In this document: positions 26,142 to 35,607 of the stretch, in pieces | How positions within the stretch are numbered: the stretch's first letter is position 1 | How the letters are laid out: every line of letters starts with the position of its first letter | Source of the DNA: an uncultured Opitutales bacterium | GTDB lineage: Bacteria > Verrucomicrobiota > Verrucomicrobiia > Opitutales > Intestinicryptomonadaceae | Assembly: GCA_944389885.1 (NCBI GenBank) | Contig: CALXNZ010000014.1 | Span: 1-61,785 of the forward strand | DNA: 61,785 nucleotides | Reading direction: 5' to 3' | Position numbers and translations under genes: made by a program | Notes under the pieces: model-generated | The model's input: the letters and a program-made list of their open reading frames with translations, nothing else | Databases searched by the model: none | What the model was told of the DNA's origin: nothing

Positions 26142-26262
26142 TTTCCCCTATTAAAATCCGAAAAATACATTCATCAATATTTAACTAAAACTTAACGCCA
26201 TAGTTTCAAAGTTTGATTTACATTGGGAATAAAATTTTTCGTCTGCATGGGAGGACGATTTT

Positions 26263-26280
26263 TGGGGGCTTGCTCCCCCA
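26263..26280. other. GC-rich hairpin between tolC-like and cytochrome genes
   Basis: TGGGGG / CCCCCA stem with 6-nt loop in the 218-nt interval 26142-26359. It lies ~80 nt after the stop of the efflux outer-membrane gene. On the minus strand the stem is followed by A residues rather than T, so termination is doubtful. Nothing else was recognised in the interval. Confidence 0.4.
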
Positions 26281-26359
26281 TAATTGCGCAATATTCGCGT
26301 TTGCCGCATATTCCTTTTCGGGCTTGTTTTATGGGAACTTGGATGTGGCTTAAGAGAAA

Positions 26360-27715
26360 TTACGGAGTGCCGCCGGTGAGGTAGGAAATTGTCGCGAGGG
26401 CGTCTTGCCAATCGTACTTTGCCGAAACCGCATCGGCCTGGGCGGAAGTGTATGAAACTTGGGCGTCCGTACGCTCGAGGGACGAAGCTTTGCCGACATT
26501 AAAACGTTCCGTAACCAAATCGAGATTTTCTTTTGCCACTTTTGCTGAAGCCAGCGCAACTTCATAGCGCTTTTTTGATTCTTTGAGATTTAATAGTGCC
26601 GTTGTAAGTTCGGCGTATGCGTTTTGTTCGTATTCCGAAATTTTGCTCCTGGCGCTTCTGAGTTCTGCTACGGCTTGTTTTATGGCATTTATATTGCTAT
26701 TACCGTTGAAAATATTTTGCGCAATTTCAGCTCCTCCGGACACATTCCATATTGCGGGCCAACCCGATGAGAGTCCGGACGCAAGCGCTTCTGCGTTTAA
26801 GCTTATGGTTGGGTATAAATTAGCGATTTGTTCGTCTATATAGGAGCTTGCCCCCTTTGCGTTTGCGTAAAGAACTCCGAGGGAGGGGTCGTTTTTCCTC
26901 AAAATGTCCATCAGCTGTTCGAGGCTCAAGTTTGTATCGGGCATCATGCCGTCCCCGGTTTTAAAGTCTATATTTTGGTCAAATCCAAGGGCTTTTATTA
27001 AATTTGCCTCGGCGATACGGATATTGTTGGAGGTCGTAATCTGTTCAAGAACCGATGAGTCGTAGTCGACCCTGGCTTTTGAGCAGTCGTATTTTGTCCC
27101 TTTTCCATGTTCGTATTTTGCCAGCATGTGGTCTAAGTGCTCTTTGTATTGGGCCACCGCTTGTTCGGCTACGGTATTTAGTTCTATGGCGCGTTTTAAT
27201 TCAAAAAACGCCTGCCTCAGCCTATATATCGTATCGAGTTCTGCGAGTATCAATTCCTTTTCGGCGGCAATCACATTTTGTATTTGCCGGGCCACTTTTG
27301 CATCTGTCTTTCCAAAATCGTATATTAAGAGCTCGAAATCTATGCCGCCGTATCCGTTGCCCTTCATTTTTCCGCTTTGTCCGCGTTTCACCGTATTTTG
27401 CGTACTCTCCTCAAATCCAAGATTCGCGTCTATCACGGGTAGGTAGTCCGATTTTACTATTTTCAATTCCAGCTGGGCGGATATGAGATTTTGTCGGGCC
27501 TGAAATATTGTCGGGCTTGCCGCAAGCGCGAAATCTTCGAGGTCCTTTAGCGAATATACTCCTCCAGATTTCATTCCGATTTCTTCCGGTTTAACCGTGC
27601 GTTCGCCGGGCATCATGGAGTTTTCGCTTTGCGCCTCCCTGGCTTCTTCCACCGTTTGGCATGAAGCGCAAAAGAACACGCATATTAGAAAAAAATATGG
27701 GAATATGTCTTTCAT
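26360..27715 (-). CDS. TolC-family outer membrane efflux lipoprotein
   Basis: 451-aa outer-membrane factor. The frame opens at 27781, but ATG 27715 starts a lipoprotein signal (MKDIFPYFFLICVFFCASC, Cys19) and its ATGA overlaps the RND stop. Two related halves with long helices follow, as in the OEP family: FALAASPTIFQARQNLISAQLELKI... and AKGASSYIDEQIANLYPTISL. It would form the exit duct of the RND pump upstream. Unlike the pump and adaptor genes, its frame is uninterrupted, so it may still be made, perhaps serving other pumps; upstream translation stops could reduce its expression by polarity. Confidence 0.9.
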   Translation of the reverse strand: MKDIFPYFFLICVFFCASCQTVEEAREAQSENSMMPGERTVKPEEIGMKSGGVYSLKDLEDFALAASPTIFQARQNLISAQLELKIVKSDYLPVIDANLGFEESTQNTVKRGQSGKMKGNGYGGIDFELLIYDFGKTDAKVARQIQNVIAAEKELILAELDTIYRLRQAFFELKRAIELNTVAEQAVAQYKEHLDHMLAKYEHGKGTKYDCSKARVDYDSSVLEQITTSNNIRIAEANLIKALGFDQNIDFKTGDGMMPDTNLSLEQLMDILRKNDPSLGVLYANAKGASSYIDEQIANLYPTISLNAEALASGLSSGWPAIWNVSGGAEIAQNIFNGNSNINAIKQAVAELRSARSKISEYEQNAYAELTTALLNLKESKKRYEVALASAKVAKENLDLVTERFNVGKASSLERTDAQVSYTSAQADAVSAKYDWQDALATISYLTGGTP

Positions 27716-30700
27716 CGCATCTTTATCCCCATCTTTGTATTTGAATATTCGCGTACGGTTTGCACGAGGGTGTAGAGGCATGGGGTCATTATTATTCCGA
27801 GGATTGTTGCCATCAACATTCCGGAAAATGTTGTTATGCCTATCGCCCTGCGGCTTGCCGCCCCCGCGCCTGTTGCGACAACAAGGGGAAGCACTCCGAA
27901 TACGAACGACAACGCCGTCATCATTACAGCCCTGAAACGCTGTCTGGCTCCGCTTACGGCCGATTCATATATTGGTACCCCCGCCTCGCGCTCCTGCTTT
28001 GAAAATTCAACCATTAGAATGGCGTTTTTTGCGGTGAGTCCCACAAGCATTACCATGCCGAGCTGGGCGTATATGCTGAACGATTCACCCGTAATCAGCA
28101 ATCCTATTAGCGCGCCAAGAATGGGAGTCGCCACCGTCATCATAATGGGCACGGGAATTGTCCAACTCTCGTATTGAGCCACAAGGAATAAGTAGGCAAA
28201 CAATATTGCAAGAGCCATAAGCGATACTATCTTATTTTCGTTTTGTTTTTCCTGATAGCTCATGTTTGTCCATGCGATGTCGTATCCGAATGGAAGCTTT
28301 ATGTTTTCTATCTTATCCATAATCTCTCCGCTTGAGACACTTGAGTCTATCATTACGTTTACGTCCGTAGAGAGAAGCTTGTTATACATGCTTATTTGTT
28401 TGGGAGCAGCCCCGTATTTTGCGTTGGCAACCGTACCCATGGGGGTCATTTCTCCATCGTAGGTTTGAATTTGCAATTCCATGAGATCTTCAAGGGTGGA
28501 ACGCATATCTTTTTCAGCCTGCATATTTACTTCAAATACGTCTCCAAGAATGTTGAAATCGTTTATGTAATAAGAGGCTATGTTGCTTTGGAGGGTTGAG
28601 AATATAGAACTTACTGGAATTCCGAGCAATTCGGCTTTTTCCCTGTCTATTTCTACGGAGAACTGCGGAATTTCTCCGGAATTTGAGCTCATAGCCGTAG
28701 CCACTCCAGGCATCGATGATATTTCAGCCGCCAATTTTTTCGCATTTTCCATAATTTCCCGCGTGGACACTTCTCCCGAAGCCGTCAGCGAAAATGAAAT
28801 TCCGCCCGTAATGCCGAGCCCCATGATTGCCGGGGGCGTAAATGCCATAACGCTTGCTTCCGGTATCCTTTTAGCGCCATCTTGAATCTGCTTTACTATG
28901 CTGTATATCGACAATTCCGGTGTCTTGCGCACGCTCCAGTCTTCAAGTTCAACTATGGCCATAGCTACGTTTTCGCCGTTGCCGTTTATCATTCCGTGCC
29001 CGTTGACGGTCATGTAGTTTTTTATTCCGCCAATTTTAGACACAATGCTTTCAAATTTTTTTGTGGCGCTTTCGGTTCTCGCCAGCGATGCGCCGGGCGG
29101 CAGCTCTATTTCGCACATTATCGAGCCTTTGTCTTCAGTAGGTATGAACGATGACCGAATATAACCAAATAATATGTACGAAATACCGGATATCGCGCAA
29201 AAAATTAAAAAGGTTAGTGGTATGCGCTTCGCAAAAATTCCGACAATTCCTGTATATATATCGCGGCTTTTATTTATAAGAAAGTTTACCGGGGCGAATA
29301 TGCGTTTTTCCGATGCGTTTGCATTCCTCAACATTATCGCGCATAGGGCAGGGCTTAATGTTAATGCCACGAGCGTAGATATGGATAGGGCAACGCACAT
29401 AGTTACGGCGAATTGCGTGTATATTTCTCCAACCATTCCGCCATAAAAGGCGAGCGGCACATAGCATGCTATCGTAACGAGCGTCGTGGCTATTACGGCT
29501 CCCGTTATCTGTTTCATCGATTTTATGCTCGCGCTCTTTGAGTCGAGCTTGTCGCGTTGCATCACAGACTGGCAGTTTTCAACCACGACTATTGCATCGT
29601 CAACGAGCGAGCCTATAACTAAAATCAATCCGAACATCGTCAGAAGATTTATGCTGTATCCCAGCGCGTACATCGCCGTAAACGTGCCCACGAGAGAAAT
29701 AGGTATTGCAACCGCGGGAATTATTGTGGCTCTCCAGTCTTGTAAAAATAAATATGTTATCAATACGACAAGTGCGAGGGCCGAGAGAAGCGTCACCACT
29801 ATTTCTCTCATGGAAATTTCTATGAATTTGGTTGGGTCGTAGGCTGTTTCCCAAGATACGCCTTCGGGGAAGTTTCTGGATAGGCGCTTCAATTCGGCTT
29901 TTACCGCGTTTACGGTATTTAGAGCGTTGGCGTCGGTTGTTTTAAATACTCCGAGCCCGACGGAGCTTTTCCCGTTGTATCTACAACTGGACGCGTAGGA
30001 ATCCGCTCCGAGTTCCACGCGGGCTATGTCTTTTAGGCGGAGAATGTTTCCGTCCGAGTCGTTTTTAATTATTATGTTTTCAAATTCCTCTTGTGTTTTT
30101 AATCTGCCCTTTATATCCACTTTGAATTACACGAAGTCGTTTCCCCCTTCGGAGCCGACCATGCCGGCTGCGGCTTGGATATTTTGACTCTCTACGGCGC
30201 TTTTTATGTCGTCGGTGGATATTCCCAATCCCCCCATTCTAATCGGATCTATCCATATCCGCATGGAAAAGGTCATGCCCCCGAATACGTCGGCTGCGGA
30301 CACGCCGTCTATGCGGCTGATTGCGTCGGCTATCGTAGTGGAGGCGTAGTTGTTGAGCTCCAGCTCCGACATATGTGAACCGTCAGTCATAAGTTGGAAC
30401 ATCGCCAGCAAATCTCCCGTACGCTTGCGAACGTTAACTCCGGTTCGCTGCACTTCGCTTGGCAGTTTGGCCTCGGAACGTTTCACTGCGTTTTGGACCT
30501 CCACCATTGCGATGTCGGAATTTGTTCCGGTCTTGAATGTCAACGAACATGAGTAAGATCCGGTGTTGGAGCATTCAGAGTCGAAATACAATAGGTTTTC
30601 AAGGCCGTTCAATTCAGATTCTAATACAAGAGCTACGGTGTCGCGCAAAACTTCCGCGCTGGCTCCGCTGTATGTGGCGCTGACCCTTATCTGCGGCGGA

Positions 30701-30819
30701 GATATCTCCGGATAATCGGCAACCGGAAGTTTTGTTATGGTTAGCGACCCCGTAATTACAAGCAGCAGGCTTATTACGGCCGCGAACCTCGGGTGTTCTA
30801 TAAAAAATTTGGAAAACAT
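27712..30819 (-). pseudogene. RND efflux pump (AcrB/HAE1 type), interrupted by an in-frame TAA
   Basis: Full-length 1036-codon RND transporter frame with a single TAA stop at codon 231 (30129-30127). Codons before and after it are in the same frame and match the family without gap: ...EGGNDFV, stop, FKVDIKGRLKTQEEF... The family commonly has Gln here, so CAA to TAA is the simplest cause. All other features are intact: TM4 SLVDDAIVVVEN with the Asp pair, TM10 GLTAKNAILMVEF with the Lys, periplasmic porter and docking domains. Start ATG 30819 overlaps the adaptor's stop by 1 nt. Two separate shorter reading frames (30822-30127 and 30120-27712) arise from the stop. Probably non-functional, unless read through or a sequencing error. 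Confidence 0.85.
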
Positions 30820-31923
30820 CAATCGACCTGTTTTAATGCTTTTACTTTGACATTTTCGATGACCTTATGGACGCCGTCGCTAACAATGCGTTCCCCCTCC
30901 TTTAATCCGGAGTTTATGAATTATTTTTCCCCCCTCCGAACGCCCGAGTTCGACATTTCTGCGCCGCGGGATATCGTTGCCGTCGAGAACGAAAACGTAT
31001 GGGGAGTCGTCGTCGTACATTATGGAGCTCGTGGGTACGGAGACTTTTTCTATGCCGTCGCGATTTCTGAGATATACGGCAACTGTATTATTGGGAAGCA
31101 AGCGCGATTTGGCGTTTTTGAATTTTGCAAACACTTGAATGGTATCTGTTGTTTTTACGGCCTCGTTATTTATAAACTCAATCTCCCCGTCGCTTTCATA
31201 GAAGCTTCCGTCGGCAAGTTTTAAACGCACTATGCATTTATTCTTCAATCCTTCAAAATCTGAAAAATTATTTAGATAGTCTTTCGTACTCATCGAGAAT
31301 TTTACCCGAATGGGATCGAGCTGTACTATTGTCGCCAAAACTCCGGACGAGGGCGTGATATAATTTCCCTCCGTGTAGTTGGTTTGGCCTATAACTCCGG
31401 ATATCGGGGAGTATATTTTGCAATGCTTGTAATCATCTTCTGATAAGATTATGTCGGCCTGCGCTCCGAGAAGGGACGCTTGATAGGATTTATATTGGCT
31501 TAGAGCGCTTTCCATTTCGTCCTTTGTGGAAACCCCTTTTTTAAAAAGTTCGTTTGTGCGCTCATAATCGTTTTTCGCGTATAATAATTTGGCTTCGTAT
31601 TCGGCTATGCGGGCTTGGTCGCTTTTGAAAGCGGCTTCGTATCTGGTATCGTCGAAGGTGTATAGGAGATGGCCCTTTTCAACGAAATCTCCTTCGGAAA
31701 ACCCGACATCGAGAAGATCGGCAGATATTCTCGATGTAATATTAACCGTAGAAATGGGGACGACCCGCCCCGTGTATCTATATTCGTCTATTTCTCTTGA
31801 TAATATGGCTGTGGTTTCCGGCACGGATATTTAGGCGCGTTTGGCGCGGCGTTCGGCGCGGCTTGGAAGTTGGAATGAAGCGAGCGGCATCAATGCGGAA
31901 ATTATGAAAATAGTTCTCTTCAT
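30819..31923 (-). pseudogene. RND adaptor (membrane fusion protein), broken by a nonsense codon and a frameshift
   Basis: The ATG at 31923 overlaps the marR stop (ATGA) and begins a signal peptide (MKRTIFIISALMPLASF). After 30 codons the frame hits TAA at 31833-31831, then continues in the same frame with ISVPETTAILSREIDEY and the usual HlyD/AcrA body: barrel-sandwich EGDFVEKGHLLYTFDDTRYE, helical hairpin, YSPISGVIGQTNYTEGNY. Near the C-terminus one extra base at about 30918 shifts the frame. Removing it restores IINSGLKEGERIVSDGVHKV through KALKQVD and a TGA that overlaps the RND start by one base. Without that repair the frame ends early as GGGTHC. Two independent lesions indicate decay. 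Confidence 0.85.
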
Positions 31924-32384
31924 AGCAGATCCTTATTCAGATTCTTATGCAAGGCGTTCATTATTCTAAATAGCGACTTTCTATCGCCTTTAGGGATTCT
32001 TGTGATTGCAGGGAAAAAGTACTCTTGGCTGATTTTACGAATCCTGTTGTTTAGGTTTTCCAGTTTTTTTGTGGGGTATATTACAATATTTCTTGAATCT
32101 TCATCGGAGCGGATCTTCCTTAGATACCCCCGTTTTATAAGCCTTGATATAGACTGCGATGCGAGGCTTTTAGATATGCCGAACTCCTGTATCATTTTTT
32201 TCAGCATTGTGCCATTGGGGTTCTTGTCCACATAGTGAAGAATTTCTATTTGCGACAAAGTAAGCCCTCTAAGGCGGCGGTTGTCCTTGTATGCCACAAA
32301 GCGCCTCATCTTTTCCGAGCAAATATGCAGTATTTCGCATATATCGGAAGGGGAGGGGTTCTTTTCATTTATATCTATTGGCAT
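31920..32384 (-). CDS. MarR-family transcriptional regulator
   Basis: 154-aa winged-helix repressor, first gene of the efflux operon. The DNA-binding core is LTLSQIEILHYVDKNPNGTMLKKMIQEFGISKSLASQSISRLIKRGYLRKIRSDEDSRN in family order, with helix-turn-helix near residues 70-92 and the wing DEDSRN. Long terminal helices would form the dimer. Two 18-bp palindromes lie directly upstream and are the likely binding sites, so the gene is probably autorepressed. Its stop overlaps the adaptor's ATG. Confidence 0.92.
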   Translation of the reverse strand: MPIDINEKNPSPSDICEILHICSEKMRRFVAYKDNRRLRGLTLSQIEILHYVDKNPNGTMLKKMIQEFGISKSLASQSISRLIKRGYLRKIRSDEDSRNIVIYPTKKLENLNNRIRKISQEYFFPAITRIPKGDRKSLFRIMNALHKNLNKDLL

Positions 32385-32387
32385 ATT

Positions 32388-32405
32388 AGTTTACTGCGAT
32401 AAACT
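32388..32405. promoter_or_regulatory. Operator O1 of the MarR regulator
   Basis: AGTTTACTGCGATAAACT: 6-bp arms AGTTTA/TAAACT, just upstream of the marR ATG (32384) and overlapping where the -10/start region would be. Same arm sequence as O2. Confidence 0.7.
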
Positions 32406-32419
32406 TTTTTAATTTTATA

Positions 32420-32425
32420 TGTCAA
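32420..32425 (-). promoter_or_regulatory. Probable -35 element of the marR-efflux promoter
   Basis: Minus strand reads TTGACA, a perfect sigma-70 -35 box, placed between O2 and O1. About 16-17 nt downstream the sequence enters O1 (TTTATC/TTATCG), a poor -10, so the exact -10 is uncertain. Confidence 0.5.
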
Positions 32426-32431
32426 CGAAAA

Positions 32432-32449
32432 AGTTTATCTAAATAAACT
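32432..32449. promoter_or_regulatory. Operator O2 of the MarR regulator
   Basis: AGTTTATCTAAATAAACT: arms AGTTTAT/ATAAACT, 44 bp centre to centre from O1 (about four helical turns), upstream of the -35 box. Rest of 32385-32658 shows no gene. Confidence 0.7.
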
Positions 32450-32658
32450 AATTTGATTAGACGCGATTTTCTAACAATAGTTTCGCGGAATTTTCTGAAT
32501 TACCGCAATGATTCAATCAGATATTCCCCAGAGTAAGCGGAACGGCAAAATTTGCATGGCGGATTGAATGCAAAAAGCGATTTTCTGCTGGAAAAATTCC
32601 TGCTGTAATGTGGCGGGAGTTTTCAAATAAGTATTTTTGAAGGCAATCAAGCATTTGT

Positions 32659-34470
32659 TCAATTCCATTTTATGCTTGCGGCCGCAGGATTTTCTTTTGC
32701 GATGCCTATGCTGCCGTCGGGATATCTTACGCCTACGCTTTTGCCGAGTTTCCAGAAAGGAACCCCGTTTTCGTCCTCAACATATTGCTGCAAAAAATAT
32801 CGAGGGGCGTCTTTGCCGAATATTTCGCTGTAATATGCGTCGTCGAGGCTGGACACGCAGTAGGTTATCCTGTCGGTTCTGTAAGGCTTATCCGTGATCC
32901 ATTCAGTGCCCTCCAATTTTATCGCGGCTTTGCCGTTGCGTACTATTTCGAGGGATACTTTGCCTTTTTGCATCGGGGTCTTGAAAACTTCGATATCGCC
33001 CTTTCCTTTGGCGATTCCTATAATCTTTCCGTTCACTTTTATCTTGGCGGGGCTTTTGAGATAAGTGACAACGTTTATTAGGTCGTCGCTTTCCGGCGGG
33101 AAGAAGGGGTTTATTTCCCTGCTTTTGGCGTCGACATAGATATTGTACGGAGAGGGAACTACGTCGGATTTATATTTCTTGTAGGCCAACACTGCAAACT
33201 CGTCCTTGTTTTTTTCGGGGTTTCCAGTCCATATATTCTTGTAGTGGTTAAAGAGAACGGAGAATCCGAAATTATGGTTTAGCTCCGGAGCTATATGGTG
33301 CCCTTCGGGGTAGTCGTTGTAAGTTATGTAGCTTATGATGGGGGTGTCGGTCTTTAATACGCGATTCAAATAGTTTATGAAGACATCTGTCACTCCCATT
33401 CTATAATAATCGCGCTCCACATCTTCAATTTTCAACTTTTTTATATCGCGCAGAAAGTGGTACATTTTATAATTATATTTTCCTGGCGGATATAATTTTG
33501 AGCCGTAATAGTCGGCATATACGGGTTGGGAGAATGTTCTTTTTTTCTGCTTACATTCTTTTGAGAACTCCATCAATTCTTTTTCATTATATAAATTTGA
33601 CGTCCAATGCCACACCGCCGGAAAATATTCCAACATCTTGCTCATATATTTTTTGTTATCTGTCTTGCGCAGTGTGTGAATATAAGCGGTATCTACACCT
33701 ATTTTATAGCTGAGTTTTTCGTATGCGTACGCCAAATGAGAAACAAATTCGTCGAGGTTTTTCTCCCAGTTTTTCGTGGAGTCCGTCATATGGTCTCCAG
33801 CCCAAATGTATGTCAGAAAGCGTCCGTCTGGGGTCCGCATCCAATTCGGGTGGTCTATCCCAACTTTCTGTATAAGCGATTTCAAGTGTGTTGCAAACAC
33901 GTCCACCTTCTGGTCTTCAGGAATTCCGCGCGGAGGATTGCATAGGCATAAAGACAGCTTGAAATCTGGAGCATACTTTGCGGCGGCTTCAAAAAACGAT
34001 GCTATCAAATCGTTATACATTTCCGCGAAAGCGGGGCTGGGGGGATATGGATAGAAAAATTGGAAGCCGTCTATACCGAGCTTTTTTGCCGTTTTAATAT
34101 GGAACAGCGCGGCGTCTATGTTGGATTTGTCGTAGTTGAAATAATAATCGGTGGCCAATACTTGGGAGGCTCCGCCGAGGTGTTTAGTTAGGCCGTCGGG
34201 TGAAAAGTCCTCGTAAGTTATCATGCGTTCCCGCATAGGGCCCTCCTTCCTCACCCACATATTTGTCATGAAATGCGCCAATACTATTTTTTTGTCCACC
34301 ACCGGCAGATTTAAGACGGGTCTATTGGGTTTATGAAACTTTTCGTAAGATGGCAAATCCTCGGGATTTAAAGTTTTTGTTTTTGCGATGCTTTCTTCCG
34401 AGTGCAATGAAATACATGCAAAAAATGATGATATGAGAAATATTGCGCATCTAAATTTTCTTAGACTCAT
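32659..34470 (-). CDS. Secreted glycoside hydrolase-like protein (GH71/GH99-like)
   Basis: 603-aa exported protein. Signal peptide ~1-23 (FACISLHSEE). The N-terminal two thirds look like a GH71/GH99-type barrel: VLAHFMTNMWV, then AALFHIKTAKKLGIDGFQFFYPYPP (family AxxxGIDGF), LSLCLCNPP, RFLTYIWAGDHMT, SYITYNDYPEGHHIAPE. Residues ~480-530 add a beta-rich accessory domain (INVVTYLKSPAKIKVNGKIIG). GH71 enzymes cut alpha-1,3-glucan, GH99 cut alpha-mannans; this protein is too divergent to assign a substrate. Monocistronic in appearance. Confidence 0.7.
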   Translation of the reverse strand: MSLRKFRCAIFLISSFFACISLHSEESIAKTKTLNPEDLPSYEKFHKPNRPVLNLPVVDKKIVLAHFMTNMWVRKEGPMRERMITYEDFSPDGLTKHLGGASQVLATDYYFNYDKSNIDAALFHIKTAKKLGIDGFQFFYPYPPSPAFAEMYNDLIASFFEAAAKYAPDFKLSLCLCNPPRGIPEDQKVDVFATHLKSLIQKVGIDHPNWMRTPDGRFLTYIWAGDHMTDSTKNWEKNLDEFVSHLAYAYEKLSYKIGVDTAYIHTLRKTDNKKYMSKMLEYFPAVWHWTSNLYNEKELMEFSKECKQKKRTFSQPVYADYYGSKLYPPGKYNYKMYHFLRDIKKLKIEDVERDYYRMGVTDVFINYLNRVLKTDTPIISYITYNDYPEGHHIAPELNHNFGFSVLFNHYKNIWTGNPEKNKDEFAVLAYKKYKSDVVPSPYNIYVDAKSREINPFFPPESDDLINVVTYLKSPAKIKVNGKIIGIAKGKGDIEVFKTPMQKGKVSLEIVRNGKAAIKLEGTEWITDKPYRTDRITYCVSSLDDAYYSEIFGKDAPRYFLQQYVEDENGVPFWKLGKSVGVRYPDGSIGIAKENPAAASIKWN

Positions 34471-35607
34471 ATTTTTGTATTGTTAATGAGTTGGCGTAAT
34501 TTTAGTTATTTTATTTAACAACGTAATTTTTTAAGGAAAGTTTCCAATATAATTCTTAATTTTAAGGTTTTCCAAAGTTCTTATATACTTGTCTTGAATT
34601 TAAGTTTTAACTCTGGGGGAATTAATTGCGGATTGCAAACAGCTACTTTCTTTCAACTAAAAGCGCGGAGTATATTTGTAGCGCGAAAATCTTTTTGCGT
34701 CTCCATACGAAATATATTCATGTTGAGATACATCTAAAAAATAGCGGGGGAGGGGGATATCCCACATTCATGATAGTTATGTTCTTTATAATATTTGCGC
34801 GGAAATTTGCGTAAGTTTGAATGAGGACATCGTTTATCCAAGTACTCTTAAATCGGTGTCGCCGCACAGGCTTTCACATTCAGCCAACAATGTTCGTCCT
34901 GCAGAATCTTCAATAAGTTCTGATGGCGGAGAATTTGAGGTCTAATAGGGGTTTTAAGAAGGAAGGATAGTGACGGCAAGTGGCATAGAAAAGTAGGGGG
35001 TAATCTCATAGCCAGATTTTTCTCAAAAACAATGTATAAAACAAGGGAGAGTCCTCTTTTTGCCGGGGACACTGCCGAAACCAAGCCCGTCACATCCGAA
35101 ACGCCGACTCCAAGAGAGACTCTCTTGAATGAGAAATCAGAAAATAATTCAGAAACTTAAGTAATCTTGCCATCTATATTGCGGTATTTTCCGCGTTTTT
35201 TTGGCCTTACCGTTTGATAAAGGGAATGTTTCATCGACCCCTACGATACCTGCTGGCATTGCTCGTTCGTTTCTCGAGGTTTGAATGCTCAATATCGATT
35301 TGCGGAAGAGTAATTCGATTTGCCGATATAATTCGAGCGGCAGCGCGGGCTTTACTGTCCAATAGAAAGGGATTGATTGGCTGCTTCTATATTATTATTA
35401 GCAACTTACAATGATGTATCTCTGTGTCTGCTCTTGCTATATTTACATTTTAACGTATTTTTGTTTCTATTATTAAAAAATATTCTTTTTTGTTTGATTA
35501 ATCTACGTCAGTAGCAATATTATTTGTTTTGATATAATATATATAATATATTCTAATTTTTTCATATTTATGTACGATATAAATAAAAATAGACCTCAGG
35601 TTCTCTT
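34471..35607. other. Gene-poor interval with possible gene fossils
   Basis: 1.1 kb without a convincing gene. At 34948-35160 the plus strand keeps an open stretch (includes NLIARFFSKTMYKTRESPLF and ends NEKSENNSET) without a start and preceded by stops in frame, as in the tail of a dead gene; I do not recognise it. At 35250-35350 the minus strand holds a short protein-like stretch (ARIISANRITLPQIDI). 35470-35600 is extremely AT-rich and likely the promoter of the pentapeptide protein. No RNA gene, repeat or IS end recognised. Confidence 0.5.

Noticed and set aside
26263-26280. GC hairpin as terminator of the efflux operon
   Set aside because: No T-run on the minus-strand 3' side; kept only as a hairpin.
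27712-31923. TAA read as glutamine (recoded stop) to explain the broken efflux genes
   Set aside because: Many intact genes in the window end in TAA at the expected family length, and the adaptor also has a one-base frameshift, which recoding cannot explain.
34848-35093. 81-aa minus-strand frame in the gene-poor island
   Set aside because: No start signal, no recognised motif, and a better protein-like stretch on the other strand overlaps it.
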